Shown here in pieces: positions 16,309 to 24,388 of a stretch of 64,000 nt of DNA (positions are counted from its first letter, which is position 1; each line of letters begins with the position of its first letter). The notes under the pieces were generated by a model, which had not been told where the DNA came from, searched no databases, and saw only the letters and a program-made list of their open reading frames with translations. The translations under genes were made by a program, and so were the position numbers. This DNA is from Bradyrhizobium sp. sBnM-33. GTDB lineage: Bacteria > Pseudomonadota > Alphaproteobacteria > Rhizobiales > Xanthobacteraceae. Location of the stretch: assembly GCF_032917945.1 (NCBI RefSeq), contig NZ_CP136624.1, positions 8,727,001-8,791,000 on the forward strand, given 5' to 3'.

Positions 16309-17406
16309 TCACCTCACCGGCCAGTCCTCTGCCGTGATCGTCGCAGCATCCGCGCCGACGATTTCGGACAGCGAGTCGCGCCCCGTGCGCAGCAAGGTCG
16401 AGGCGAGATCATTTTTGATGTCGTCGACGAGACCAAGCCCCTTGTAGACCAGCGACGAATAGATCTGAATCAGGCTGGCGCCGGCGCGGATTTTCGTCAG
16501 TGCGGCGCCGCCGGAATCGATGCCGCCGACGCCGATCAACGGAAACGCGCCCTCGGTGCGGACATAAGTCTCCGCCACCATGCGGGTCGATAGTCGAAAC
16601 AGCGGCCGTCCGGACAAGCCGCCCTGCTCTTTCGCGCGGGCCTGCTCGCGCAGCGATGAAGGGCGCGCCAGCGTGGTGTTGGCGACGATCATGCCGTCGA
16701 CACGGCGCGAGCGCGCGATGTGCACGACGTCGTCGAGTTCGGCGAGGCTGAGATCGGGCGCGATCTTCAGCAACACCGGTGAATCCCCGGCATTCTTCCG
16801 CACCCGTTCGCGCGCGTCGATCACCTTGGCGAGCAATTCGTCGAGCGCTGCCGCTTGCTGCAAATTGCGCAGGCCCGGCGTATTCGGCGAGGAGACATTG
16901 ACGGTGAAATAGCTCGCAACCGGCGCAAACGTCTCGATCAGCTTGACATAATCCGCGACGCGATCGGGCGAATCCTTGTTCGCCCCGACATTGACGCCGA
17001 TAATGCCGCCATGGTGGGCGCGCGCCGCAAGCCGGCGCAATGCGGCTTCGGCGCCGTCATTGTTGAAGCCCATGCGGTTGATCACGGCTTCATCCCGCTC
17101 GAGCCGAAACAGCCGCGGCCGCGGATTGCCGCCCTGCGGTTTCGGCGTCACCGTGCCGATCTCGACAAAGCCGAAACCGAGCCGCAACAGCGCGTCGGGC
17201 ACTTCCGCGCTCTTGTCGAAGCCCGCGGCCATGCCGATCGGATTGGGAAAATTCAGGCCAAAGGCGCGCACCGCCAGTTTGTGGTCGTCGGCGCGCGGCT
17301 TGACCGACGGCAGCAGCCGCAGGCCCTGGATCGCCATGCGGTGCGCATCCTCCGGATCAAACCAGCGCAACAGCGGCAGCGAAAAGGCGTCGAACGCGCG
17401 GATCAC
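16309..17406 (-). CDS. pyrD: Dihydroorotate dehydrogenase, quinone-dependent (class 2)
   Basis: A 365-residue FMN enzyme oxidising dihydroorotate to orotate in pyrimidine synthesis, coupled to the quinone pool at the inner membrane. The N-terminal helical membrane-docking region (LLRWFDPEDAHRMAIQGLRL) marks class 2. FMN and substrate motifs follow: VEIGTVTPKPQGGNPRPRLF, MGFNNDGAE, and NVSSPNTPGLR (the serine is the class 2 catalytic base). PLIGVGGIDSGGAAL and AGASLIQIYSSLVYKG (phosphate binding) close the barrel. The DUF952 gene overlaps its start by four bases, so the two form an operon. Confidence 0.95.
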   Translation of the reverse strand: MIRAFDAFSLPLLRWFDPEDAHRMAIQGLRLLPSVKPRADDHKLAVRAFGLNFPNPIGMAAGFDKSAEVPDALLRLGFGFVEIGTVTPKPQGGNPRPRLFRLERDEAVINRMGFNNDGAEAALRRLAARAHHGGIIGVNVGANKDSPDRVADYVKLIETFAPVASYFTVNVSSPNTPGLRNLQQAAALDELLAKVIDARERVRKNAGDSPVLLKIAPDLSLAELDDVVHIARSRRVDGMIVANTTLARPSSLREQARAKEQGGLSGRPLFRLSTRMVAETYVRTEGAFPLIGVGGIDSGGAALTKIRAGASLIQIYSSLVYKGLGLVDDIKNDLASTLLRTGRDSLSEIVGADAATITAEDWPVR

Positions 17407-17747
17407 GGGAGAAGCTCCGGAATCTCGTGCGTGCCATCGGAGCGCGCGCGCATATCGAGGATGGCCGTCACCGCGCCGAGATCGAGTTCGCCGTAGAGAT
17501 GCGGGAACAGTTCGTCGTTGCGCGAACGCTCCCAGCGCAGCGCATCGCCCAGCGCGTCGGCATCGACCGCGACCAGAAACAGCCCTCTCTGGCCGAAATA
17601 GTGCTTGCGCTCGGTCTCGGCGACCTGGGAGGCGGTCGAGAAATGAATGAAGCCGTCGCGCAGATCGTCGCTGCTACCCCGGTAGACTCCCTGCCGTTCG
17701 GCCTCGCGCCAGGCCGAGGCGGGAGTGATTTTATAGATCGTTGGCAC
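17403..17747 (-). CDS. DUF952 domain-containing protein
   Basis: A 114-residue cytosolic protein matching the DUF952 family: IYKITPASAWREAERQGVY at the start, then DGFIHFSTASQVAETERKHY and the C-terminal PHLYGELDLGAVTAI. The fold is related to ADP-ribosyltransferase/Tpt1-like proteins, but no activity is established. Its stop overlaps the pyrD start (ATGA), so it is translated with pyrD. That pairing is positional only. Confidence 0.88.
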   Translation of the reverse strand: MPTIYKITPASAWREAERQGVYRGSSDDLRDGFIHFSTASQVAETERKHYFGQRGLFLVAVDADALGDALRWERSRNDELFPHLYGELDLGAVTAILDMRARSDGTHEIPELLP

Positions 17748-17932
17748 GGCTTTCCGGACTTCCTGCTTGTCGTTGAGTCTCTTGGGATTTTCCCGGAAAT
17801 GGCCGGGCTGGCGGCCGACCGTAAAGGCGGCCTGCGCCTAACTCAAGCGCTGCGGTCACAGAGTTCGGCTGGAAGGTTTGCGCAAACTGGCCGAATGAGG
17901 CAATAATTCCTAGATCGCTTCAGGGATTTTCG

Positions 17933-18583
17933 ATGGCCCGGCAGGCCAAGGCGCAACGCATTCTGACCCATAGCCAGATCTGGACCGCGCTCGACCGGCT
18001 GGCGGAACGCGCGGGCATGTCGCCCTCGGGTCTTGCCAAGCGCGCCGGCCTCGATCCCACCACGTTCAACAAATCCAAGCGTATCGCCGCCGACGGCCGG
18101 GAACGCTGGCCGTCAACGGAATCCATTTCCAAGGCGCTGGCTGCGACCAATTCGTCGGTAGATACCTTCGTGCAATTGATCGGCGACGGCGCGCGCGGCC
18201 AGCAGTCGGTGCCGCTGCTCGCGCTTGCGCAAGCCGGCGGCGGCCATTTTGACGATTCCGGCTTTCCCGCCGGCAAGGGCTGGGACGAGGTGGCGCTGCC
18301 GTCGACCAGCGACGAACACGCCTACGCATTGGAAATCTCGGGCGATGCAATGAAGCCGACCTATCGCGACGGCGACATCATCGTGGTGTCGCCGGGCACG
18401 GCGATCCGGCGCGGCGACCGCGTGGTGCTCAAGACATCGGACGGCGAAGTGATGGTCAAGGAATTGAAACGCCGGACCACCAAAACCCTGGAACTGCAGT
18501 CGCTCAATCCAGCGCATGCCGATCGCACGCTTGAGGCCGACGACGTCGCCTGGATCGCCAGGATCGTATGGGCGAGCCAGTAG
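17933..18583 (+). CDS. HTH regulator with S24 (LexA/CI-like) peptidase domain lacking the catalytic serine
   Basis: A 216-residue transcription factor. The N-terminal helix-turn-helix spans about residues 15-75 (GMSPSGLAKRAGLDPTTFNK). A C-terminal S24 domain spans about 95-210. In self-cleaving repressors of this fold the nucleophile is the serine of a GDSM motif; here the segment reads EISGDAMKPTYRDGD, with alanine at position 139, while the general-base lysine region is retained (VMVKELKRR, K176). I expect no autocleavage, and regulation by ligand or partner instead. It lies 13 bases upstream of a Mug-like DNA glycosylase gene in the same direction. The start follows a weak ribosome site. 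Confidence 0.85.
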   Translation: MARQAKAQRILTHSQIWTALDRLAERAGMSPSGLAKRAGLDPTTFNKSKRIAADGRERWPSTESISKALAATNSSVDTFVQLIGDGARGQQSVPLLALAQAGGGHFDDSGFPAGKGWDEVALPSTSDEHAYALEISGDAMKPTYRDGDIIVVSPGTAIRRGDRVVLKTSDGEVMVKELKRRTTKTLELQSLNPAHADRTLEADDVAWIARIVWASQ

Positions 18584-18595
18584 GATTGCCCTTCC

Positions 18596-19098
18596 GTGAC
18601 GGACGTGCTGAGCGACCTGCTGCAACATTCTCTTCGCATCGTGTTGTGCGGAACCGCCGCGGGCACGACGTCCGCCGCCGAGCGAGCCTACTACGCGCAC
18701 CGGCAGAACAAGTTCTGGAAGATTCTGTACGAGACGCGGCTGACGCCGGAGCCGCTGCAGCCGCATCAATATCGCGATCTGCTGCAGCATCGGATCGGAC
18801 TGACGGATCTCGTCAAAGCGGGCGTGGGCATGGACCGTGCGACCCTGCCAAAATGACGGCAGCGGATCGCGCCCGGTTGAGCGATGCGATCGCGACATTT
18901 CGTCCGCAATTCCTCGCATTCACCAGCAAGACGGCCGGACAGAAATTCTTCGACGGCAAGCGCGACTATGGCGAGCAGCTAGAACTGATCGGCGATACCA
19001 GGGTGTGGATATTGCCGTCGACCTCGGGTGCCGCGAATGGAAGCTGGCGCCCGGAAGTCTGGCACCGGTTTGCGGATGCGGTCAGGGCGGCAGGGTGA
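18596..19098 (+). pseudogene. Mug/TDG-like uracil-DNA glycosylase, frameshifted near 18845
   Basis: The first frame (18596-18856) encodes the N-terminal half of a mismatch-specific DNA glycosylase: IVLCGTAAGTTSAAERAYYA, HRQNKFWKIL and the GLTDLVKAGVGMDR block that precedes the specificity loop. It ends at TGA 18854-18856. The remainder lies in another frame from about 18853 to 19098, including AADRARLSDAIATFRPQFLA, then FTSKTAG and the second active-site motif WILPSTSGAANGSW. One base change in length near 18845-18855 would restore a protein of about 165 residues. It may be an assembly error or a true loss. Intact, it would remove uracil or similar bases from DNA. Confidence 0.82.
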
Positions 19099-19106
19099 GA
19101 GCTGAG

Positions 19107-19222
19107 CCCTTCTCCCTTGTGGGAGAAGGTGGATCGCTGACGCGCAGCGGCAGCGAGACGGATGAGGGGTCTGTCTCCGCGGACGGCGCTACGCGCCACC
19201 TTCTCCCACAAGGGGAGAAGGG
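19107..19222. repeat. Long inverted repeat, CCTTCTCCCTTGTGGGAGAAGG family (copy 1)
   Basis: Arms beginning CCCTTCTCCCTTGTGGGAGA (19107) and ending with the complementary CTCCCACAAGGGGAGAAGGG (to 19222), with GACGGATGAGGGG and GCGCTACGCGCCACC between. It lies between the glycosylase and the convergent aldolase gene, and the same element recurs at 20193-20379. Confidence 0.85.
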
Positions 19223-19230
19223 AAGAAGCG

Positions 19231-20013
19231 CTACGTCGCGTAATCCGGCTCTTTCCGATCCAGCATCCGCTTCAACGCATCGAAATGCCGCTGGGCCGGG
19301 GTCGGGCCTTTGTAGAGATGGTCGTCCTTGTAATCGCGCTTGGTTTTCTCCACCACGGGCGCTGGAAGCTGCTTCAGCCTCTGCCCGGTCCACATCGCGT
19401 AGATCTGCACCTGCGCCGCACGCTCGACGTAATAGAGCATGTCATAGGCATCGGCGACGGTCTGTCCGACCGTGGAGATGCCGTGATTGGCCATGAACAG
19501 CACGGTTTTGTCGCCGATCACCTTGGCAAGCCGCGCGCCTTCGGCGGGATCGAGCGCCGGGCCGGTGTACTCGTCGTCATAGGCAATGGCGCCCGACAGT
19601 CCGACCTCGGTCTGGCCGATCTCCTTGATGCGGGGATCCTCCAGCCGCGTCAGCGCGCTGGCATGCGGCATGTGGGTGTGGAACACCGCTTTCGCCTGCG
19701 GCAGCGCCTTGTGGATCGGCGCATGGATGCAATAGCAGGACCGCTCCACCTCGCCCTCGCCGCGCTTGATCTCGCCGTCGTCGATGCCGACTTCCATGAA
19801 GCAGGAAGCCGTGACCTCGGACCAATGCGTGCCGAACGGGATCTGGTAGTAGCAGTCGCTCTTGCCCGGCACCACGAAGGTCAGATGGTTGAAGATGCCT
19901 TCGGAAAATCCCTGGATAAAGGCCAGCCGGTGCGCGGCCGCGAGATCGACCCGCGCCTGCCATTCCTCGGCGCCGTACTCGCTGAGCGTCTGTGGCGAAA
20001 CCCTGAACTGCAT
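19231..20013 (-). CDS. Class II aldolase/adducin family protein
   Basis: A 260-residue cytosolic protein of the class II (Zn-dependent) aldolase/epimerase fold. The metal-binding pair is FHTHMPHASAL (about residue 112) with a third histidine in MANHGISTVG (about residue 181). The N-terminal SEGIFNHLTF block corresponds to the phosphate/substrate loop. Relatives act on sugar phosphates such as fuculose- or ribulose-phosphate, but many members of this alphaproteobacterial group are of unknown substrate. It is flanked on both sides by copies of the same long inverted repeat, suggesting transcriptional isolation. Confidence 0.88.
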   Translation of the reverse strand: MQFRVSPQTLSEYGAEEWQARVDLAAAHRLAFIQGFSEGIFNHLTFVVPGKSDCYYQIPFGTHWSEVTASCFMEVGIDDGEIKRGEGEVERSCYCIHAPIHKALPQAKAVFHTHMPHASALTRLEDPRIKEIGQTEVGLSGAIAYDDEYTGPALDPAEGARLAKVIGDKTVLFMANHGISTVGQTVADAYDMLYYVERAAQVQIYAMWTGQRLKQLPAPVVEKTKRDYKDDHLYKGPTPAQRHFDALKRMLDRKEPDYAT

Positions 20014-20192
20014 GAGCTTTCTCCCTGATGCGCTTTTGCCGGCCCCTCGGCGGGGTTTTGGCGGCTGTTATGCGCAGCAGTGTAGCGCAATCCGGCGCCG
20101 CTATGGCTGAAATTGCGGAGGGCCTGCCATCCCGGTTTGCAGGGTAGGCGGACTGGTCAGACCCTTGATACGTGCTGCAGTCGGTTTGACGT

Positions 20193-20379
20193 CTTCCCTT
20201 CTCCCCTTGTGGGAGAAGGTGGCATAGGCGGCCTATGGCCGCCGTCTCTTAGAACGCCGATGCTCGCATCGGCTATGGACGCGTAGCGGCAGCGGGACGG
20301 ATGAGGGTCTGTGTCCGCGGATACAGACCCCTCATCCGGCGCTTCGCGCCACCTTCTCCCACAAGGGGAGAAGGGAAGG
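20193..20379. repeat. Long inverted repeat, CCTTCTCCCCTTGTGGGAGAAGG family (copy 2)
   Basis: Arms TTCCCTTCTCCCCTTGTGGG (from 20195) and CCCACAAGGGGAGAAGGGAA (to 20378) are exact complements. Additional pairing comes from GCCTATGGCCG, GATGCTCGCATC and GTCTGTGTCCGCGGATACAGAC palindromes within. It lies in the 372-base gap between the aldolase and the end of lysK. The rest of that gap (20014-20192) shows only the aldolase upstream region and no further gene. Confidence 0.88.
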
Positions 20380-20385
20380 AAAACA

Positions 20386-22026
20386 CTACCCGCTCCTCGC
20401 CAGCGCGCCGTCGATCATGTTCACGGCGTTCGCAATGCCGTACACCGCGACGAATGAGCCGAAGCGCGGGCCCTTCTCCTGGCCGAGTAGCACCTGGTAG
20501 AGCATGTTGAACCAGTCGAGCGAAACACCGGGCCGGCCGTCCTTGCCCTTCTTGACAGGGTCGAGGAACGGCTCGCGGCGGCCGATCTCGTAGACCACGT
20601 TCTGGATGTCCTCGGCGCTAGACCCTGACGGCAATTGCGACAGCGCATCGCGCAGGTCCTGCAGCGCGGCGCGATCGCTGTCGGTCGGCTCGCGGAACTT
20701 CTTGGTCGGCGCCACGAAGTCGCGATAGTAGTTGATGGCGTAGCCGACCATCGCGTCGAGCTTCGGGTGCGTCTGCGGCGTCACGCCCGGGCGATAACGG
20801 CCGATAAAGCCCCACAGCGTTTCGGCGTTTTCCGCATTCGACGACGACACCAGCGTCAGCAGGAGCTGGAAGGTGACCGGCATATCCACCTTCGGCGGCT
20901 TACCGGAATGGATGTGCCAGACCGGATTCTGCAACTGCTGCCTGGCATCCTGCCGCGCAAAGCCGTCGAGGAATTGCTGGTAATCGTCGACGTTGCGCGG
21001 GATGACGTCAAAATATAGCCGCTTCGCCGACTTCGGTTCGCGATACATGAACAGCGACAGCGATTCCGGCGAGGCATAGCGCAGCCATTCGTCGATGGTG
21101 AGCCCGTTGCCCTTCGACTTCGAAATCTTCTGGCCCTTCTCGTCGAGGAACAGCTCGTAGTTGAAGCCCTCGGGTGGCGTGCCGCCGAGCGCCGCGCAGA
21201 TCTTGCCGGACAGCTTGACCGAGTCGATCAGATCCTTGCCCGCCATTTCATAGTCGACGCCGAGCGCGAACCATCGCATCGCCCAGTCCGGCTTCCATTG
21301 CAGCTTGCAATGCCCGCCGGTGACCGGCACCGTGGCGCGCTGCTTGGTTTCGGGATCGTCATAGGAGACCGTGCCGGCCTTCACATCATGCTCGACGATC
21401 GGCACATACAGCACCATGCCGGTGCGCGGGCAGATCGGCAGGAACGGCGAATAAGTCGCCGCGCGTTCCTCGCGCAAGCTGGGCAGCATGATCTTCATGA
21501 CGGCGTCGAGCCGTTCCAGCATGCGCAGCAGTGCGGCGTCGAATCGGCCCGACGTGTAATACTCGGTCGAAGAGGCGAATTCGTAGTCGAAGCCGAAGGT
21601 GTCGAGGAACGCGCGCAGCCGCGCATTGTTGTGCGCGCCGAAACTGTCATGGGTGCCAAACGGATCGGGTACCTTTGTGAGCGGCCGGCCGAGATGCTGT
21701 TCCAGAAGCTCCTTGTTCGGCACATTGTCAGGCACCTTGCGCAGGCCGTCCATGTCGTCGGAGAACGCGAGCAGCCGCGTCTTGATCTTGTCCTCGGTCA
21801 GCACGCGGAAGGCATGGCGCACCATGGTGGTGCGCGCGACCTCGCCGAAAGTGCCAATATGCGGCAGGCCCGATGGACCGTAGCCGGTCGAGAACAGCAC
21901 CTCGTCCTTGGGGTTTTTCTTCAGCCGCGCGACAATGGCCTTGGCCTGCTCGAACGGCCAGGCGTTGGATTGTTCGGCGAGCGCGCGCAAATCGCTCGGG
22001 TTGGCGGCAAGGTCGATGACGGACAT
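20386..22026 (-). CDS. lysK: Lysine--tRNA ligase, class I
   Basis: A 546-residue class I lysyl-tRNA synthetase, the form used by alphaproteobacteria and many archaea instead of the class II enzyme. The class I signatures are both present: a HIGH-type motif in [13 protein letters not shown] (about residue 53) and KISKSKGNG (KMSKS type, about residue 299). The C-terminal alpha-helical anticodon-binding cage spans about 350-546. It charges tRNA-Lys in the cytosol and is essential unless a class II copy exists elsewhere. The start [16 protein letters not shown] at 22026 fits family length. Confidence 0.96.
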   Translation of the reverse strand: MSVIDLAANPSDLRALAEQSNAWPFEQAKAIVARLKKNPKDEVLFSTGYGPSGLPHIGTFGEVARTTMVRHAFRVLTEDKIKTRLLAFSDDMDGLRKVPDNVPNKELLEQHLGRPLTKVPDPFGTHDSFGAHNNARLRAFLDTFGFDYEFASSTEYYTSGRFDAALLRMLERLDAVMKIMLPSLREERAATYSPFLPICPRTGMVLYVPIVEHDVKAGTVSYDDPETKQRATVPVTGGHCKLQWKPDWAMRWFALGVDYEMAGKDLIDSVKLSGKICAALGGTPPEGFNYELFLDEKGQKISKSKGNGLTIDEWLRYASPESLSLFMYREPKSAKRLYFDVIPRNVDDYQQFLDGFARQDARQQLQNPVWHIHSGKPPKVDMPVTFQLLLTLVSSSNAENAETLWGFIGRYRPGVTPQTHPKLDAMVGYAINYYRDFVAPTKKFREPTDSDRAALQDLRDALSQLPSGSSAEDIQNVVYEIGRREPFLDPVKKGKDGRPGVSLDWFNMLYQVLLGQEKGPRFGSFVAVYGIANAVNMIDGALARSG

Positions 22027-22069
22027 TTTTAGAGGCTCTCTCCGGGGCCGGGAAACGGCCGGTTATAGC

Positions 22070-22228
22070 CGTCATTGCGAGCGAAGCGAAGCAATCCATT
22101 TCGCGGCGTATTGAGCCATGGATTGCTTCGTCGCTTTCGCTCCTCGCAATGACGACGTCTCCGATGTCATTCCGGGATGGTGCGCAAGCACCAGACCCGG
22201 AAATGCCTGCGCATCGCCCCGGAATGAC
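22070..22228. repeat. Two adjacent palindromic intergenic repeats
   Basis: First element: arms CGTCATTGCGA (22070-22080) and TCGCAATGACG (22144-22154), with GCGAAGCGAAGCAATCCA paired to TGGATTGCTTCGTCGC inside. Second element: GTCATTCCGG (22166-22175) and CCGGAATGAC (22219-22228). Both are short-arm dispersed repeats filling the gap between lysK and the downstream end of the next gene. Confidence 0.85.
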
Positions 22229-22234
22229 GGCGCC

Positions 22235-23161
22235 TCAAAACGGACTGATCGAAAAATACCGCAGCCACAGATCGGTGAAGCGGCCTTTTTCCCAGATCCG
22301 GAACAGCGCCCAGTTCAGCGACGTCCGCAGCAGATCATTGCCCTTGCGCACGGCGATGCCGATACCTTCGCCGAAATAGCGGCTCTCGACAAAGGGCCCG
22401 CCCGAGAACGCGCAGCATTCGGCCGAATCGGTGCCGTTGATCCAGAACGCGAGCGAGATCGCGTCGCCAAAGATAAAGTCGACCTCGCTACGTCTGAGCG
22501 CCAACCGCAGCGCGTCGTCGTTGGGATAGGATTTGATCTCGGCGTCGGTGAACATCGCCTTCAGATAGGCCTCGTGCGAGGTGCCGGCGATGACGCCGAC
22601 CTTCTTGCCTTCGAGATATTCCGGGCGAACCTCCGGCATCACGGCCTCACGCCGTGACACGAAGCGCGCCGGCGCGCGGTAATAGGGATCGGTGAAGTCG
22701 AGCCTTGCGCGCAGGGCCGGCGTCACCGCCATGGAAGCGATGATGGCGTCGCCGCGGTTGCTGGTGATGGCGTCGACCAGCGTCTCGAACCGGCGCATCT
22801 GGATGGTGCAGGAAATCTTGATCTCGTCGCACAGCGCGCGCGCCAGGTCGACGTTGAAGCCGGCGGGATTGCCGTCGGGACCGGTAAAGTTGAACGGTGG
22901 ATAATCAGTCTCGGTCAGGAACCGGATCACGGTGAGGCGCGACATGTCCGGCCGGTCCGGGCGCCGCCGCGGGTCCCAGAAGCCGGGCACCGCCTGCGGA
23001 GCCGCCTCGACGGCCGGACGGGGCTGGGTTTGCGCCTGCGCCGCATTGCCGCCGACAGCCGTCAACGCGCACGCGATCGACACCCCGACCAGCCACGCGC
23101 TGATGGTTCGATGCAGTCTTGCATTGGTTAACTGGACGTTAAGATATGGCATCTTCGGCAA
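22235..23161 (-). CDS. Periplasmic amino-acid-type substrate-binding protein (PBPb)
   Basis: A 308-residue secreted protein. The signal peptide lies within the first 45 residues (SAWLVGVSIACALTAVGG, cut near AAQAQ). The bacterial extracellular solute-binding family 3 core starts LTVIRFLTETDYPPFNFTGP and contains GFNVDLARALCDEI, RGDAIIASMAVTPALRARLD and GKKVGVIAGTSHEAYLKAMF. Homologues bind polar amino acids or act as sensory binding proteins. No ABC partners are adjacent. The start at 23161 gives a slightly long n-region, and internal methionines could also serve. Confidence 0.85.
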   Translation of the reverse strand: MPKMPYLNVQLTNARLHRTISAWLVGVSIACALTAVGGNAAQAQTQPRPAVEAAPQAVPGFWDPRRRPDRPDMSRLTVIRFLTETDYPPFNFTGPDGNPAGFNVDLARALCDEIKISCTIQMRRFETLVDAITSNRGDAIIASMAVTPALRARLDFTDPYYRAPARFVSRREAVMPEVRPEYLEGKKVGVIAGTSHEAYLKAMFTDAEIKSYPNDDALRLALRRSEVDFIFGDAISLAFWINGTDSAECCAFSGGPFVESRYFGEGIGIAVRKGNDLLRTSLNWALFRIWEKGRFTDLWLRYFSISPF

Positions 23162-23243
23162 TGGCTTTGCGGAATTTCACGGCCTTATAGACCATCCGGC
23201 CCGCGATGCGAGGCCGTTTTCGCCCTTTGACCAGCGACGCCGC

Positions 23244-23834
23244 TCAGAGATAGCGCTTCAAATCCTTGGCGGCTTCCTCCGGCGCCCGTTTCAGATTGAA
23301 GGGCGCTACGAAATTGCCGTCGCGGTCCATCAGATAGACCAGCGCGGTATGGTCCATGGTGTAGTCACCGTCCTTGAGCGGGACTTTCCGGGCATAGACC
23401 CGGTAGGCCGAAAGCACTTTCGCCACCGCGTCCGGCGAGCCGGTCAGCCCCTTCAAATGCGGGTCGAAGCTGGAGAGATAGTCCTTCATCGCGGCGGCGG
23501 TATCGCGCTCGGGATCGACTGAGACGAACCAGGCGTTGACGCGATCGGCGTCCTTGCCCATCGCCTTCAGCACTTCCGAAATCTCGAATAGCGCCGTCGG
23601 GCAGACATCGGGGCAATGGGTGAAGCCGAAGAAGATCAGTGTCGGCTTGCCCTTCAAATTCTGCTCGGTGACGGTCTGGCCGGACTGATCGGTCAGTTGA
23701 AACGGCCCGCCGATCGCGGCCGGCGCTGTGACGGTTCGCAAGCCGCCCATTGCCCACAGCATGATCGTCAGCCCGATCGCAAGGCTCGCAGCGAAGGCAG
23801 CGATAATCACCAGCGGGCGGATCGTCCGGTCCAT
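23244..23834 (-). CDS. SCO1/SenC family copper chaperone
   Basis: A 196-residue thioredoxin-fold protein anchored by one N-terminal helix (residues 8-30, LVIIAAFAASLAIGLTIMLW) with its domain in the periplasm. The copper/redox motif is CPDVCPTALF (about residue 73-77), and the distal histidine is in MDHTALVYLMD (about residue 160). SCO proteins deliver copper to the CuA site of cytochrome c oxidase or maintain its thiols. The small membrane protein gene upstream on the same strand is probably in the same transcript. Confidence 0.93.
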   Translation of the reverse strand: MDRTIRPLVIIAAFAASLAIGLTIMLWAMGGLRTVTAPAAIGGPFQLTDQSGQTVTEQNLKGKPTLIFFGFTHCPDVCPTALFEISEVLKAMGKDADRVNAWFVSVDPERDTAAAMKDYLSSFDPHLKGLTGSPDAVAKVLSAYRVYARKVPLKDGDYTMDHTALVYLMDRDGNFVAPFNLKRAPEEAAKDLKRYL

Positions 23835-23857
23835 GAAAGGAATTCCTTATTGCCCGG

Positions 23858-24049
23858 TCAGAAGCAGGCCGAGATGCCGGCGGCGATCATTTCGAAAAAC
23901 ACCGTGGTGCCGTAATGGAACCACAATGCAGCCGCGCCGAGCACGACCAGCGCACCGAGGCCGGCAGCGCTCCAAGCGATCACCGCGGCCACCCCGCTTT
24001 GCTGCCGGGCGGCCGCTATGTCCTGTCGGGTGGAGATCGGCTGAACCAT
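23858..24049 (-). CDS. Small single-pass membrane protein upstream of SCO
   Basis: A 63-residue protein with one strong hydrophobic helix (about residues 21-43, AVIAWSAAGLGALVVLGAAA) and a short aromatic tail (FHYGTTVFFEMIAAG). It ends 23 bases before the SCO start on the same strand. I do not recognise a named family. Position suggests a role near cytochrome oxidase biogenesis, but this is inference from context only. Confidence 0.65.
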   Translation of the reverse strand: MVQPISTRQDIAAARQQSGVAAVIAWSAAGLGALVVLGAAALWFHYGTTVFFEMIAAGISACF

Positions 24050-24290
24050 GAAGGTTCAGATAGGGCGAGTTCCCCGAGCAGGCAAGCGGAATGGCCGGAG
24101 GAGAGATCACGTCATGCGGAGGGCAAGCTGCGACAAAAGCGACGGGGATGTCACCGGAGCGCGCGTCAGCAGGCCCTGACGCTTTCCACACGCATTGGTA
24201 GACCTTGCGAATCTGGCGAGGTGATATCCTGCGGAAGTTGCGAATGACGCAGTCGAAACCGGCAAGCACTGCCGCTGATGTATTTCATTA

Positions 24291-24315
24291 GGAACAATGA
24301 TGAGTTGCACGCGTT
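24291..24315 (+). promoter_or_regulatory. EcfG-type (general stress sigma factor) promoter
   Basis: GGAAC at 24291-24295, a 16-base spacer and CGTT at 24312-24315, matching the alphaproteobacterial EcfG consensus GGAAC-N16/17-CGTT. A transcript would start near 24322, about 67 bases before the cytochrome gene ATG at 24389. The rest of the 24050-24388 gap shows no gene. Confidence 0.7.
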
Positions 24316-24388
24316 TGGCAGCGCATCCGCGTTGGGAGCCCGCATTTGTCGCGCTCACATTTGCGCACTCCGAAGTCGGAGGCCATCA

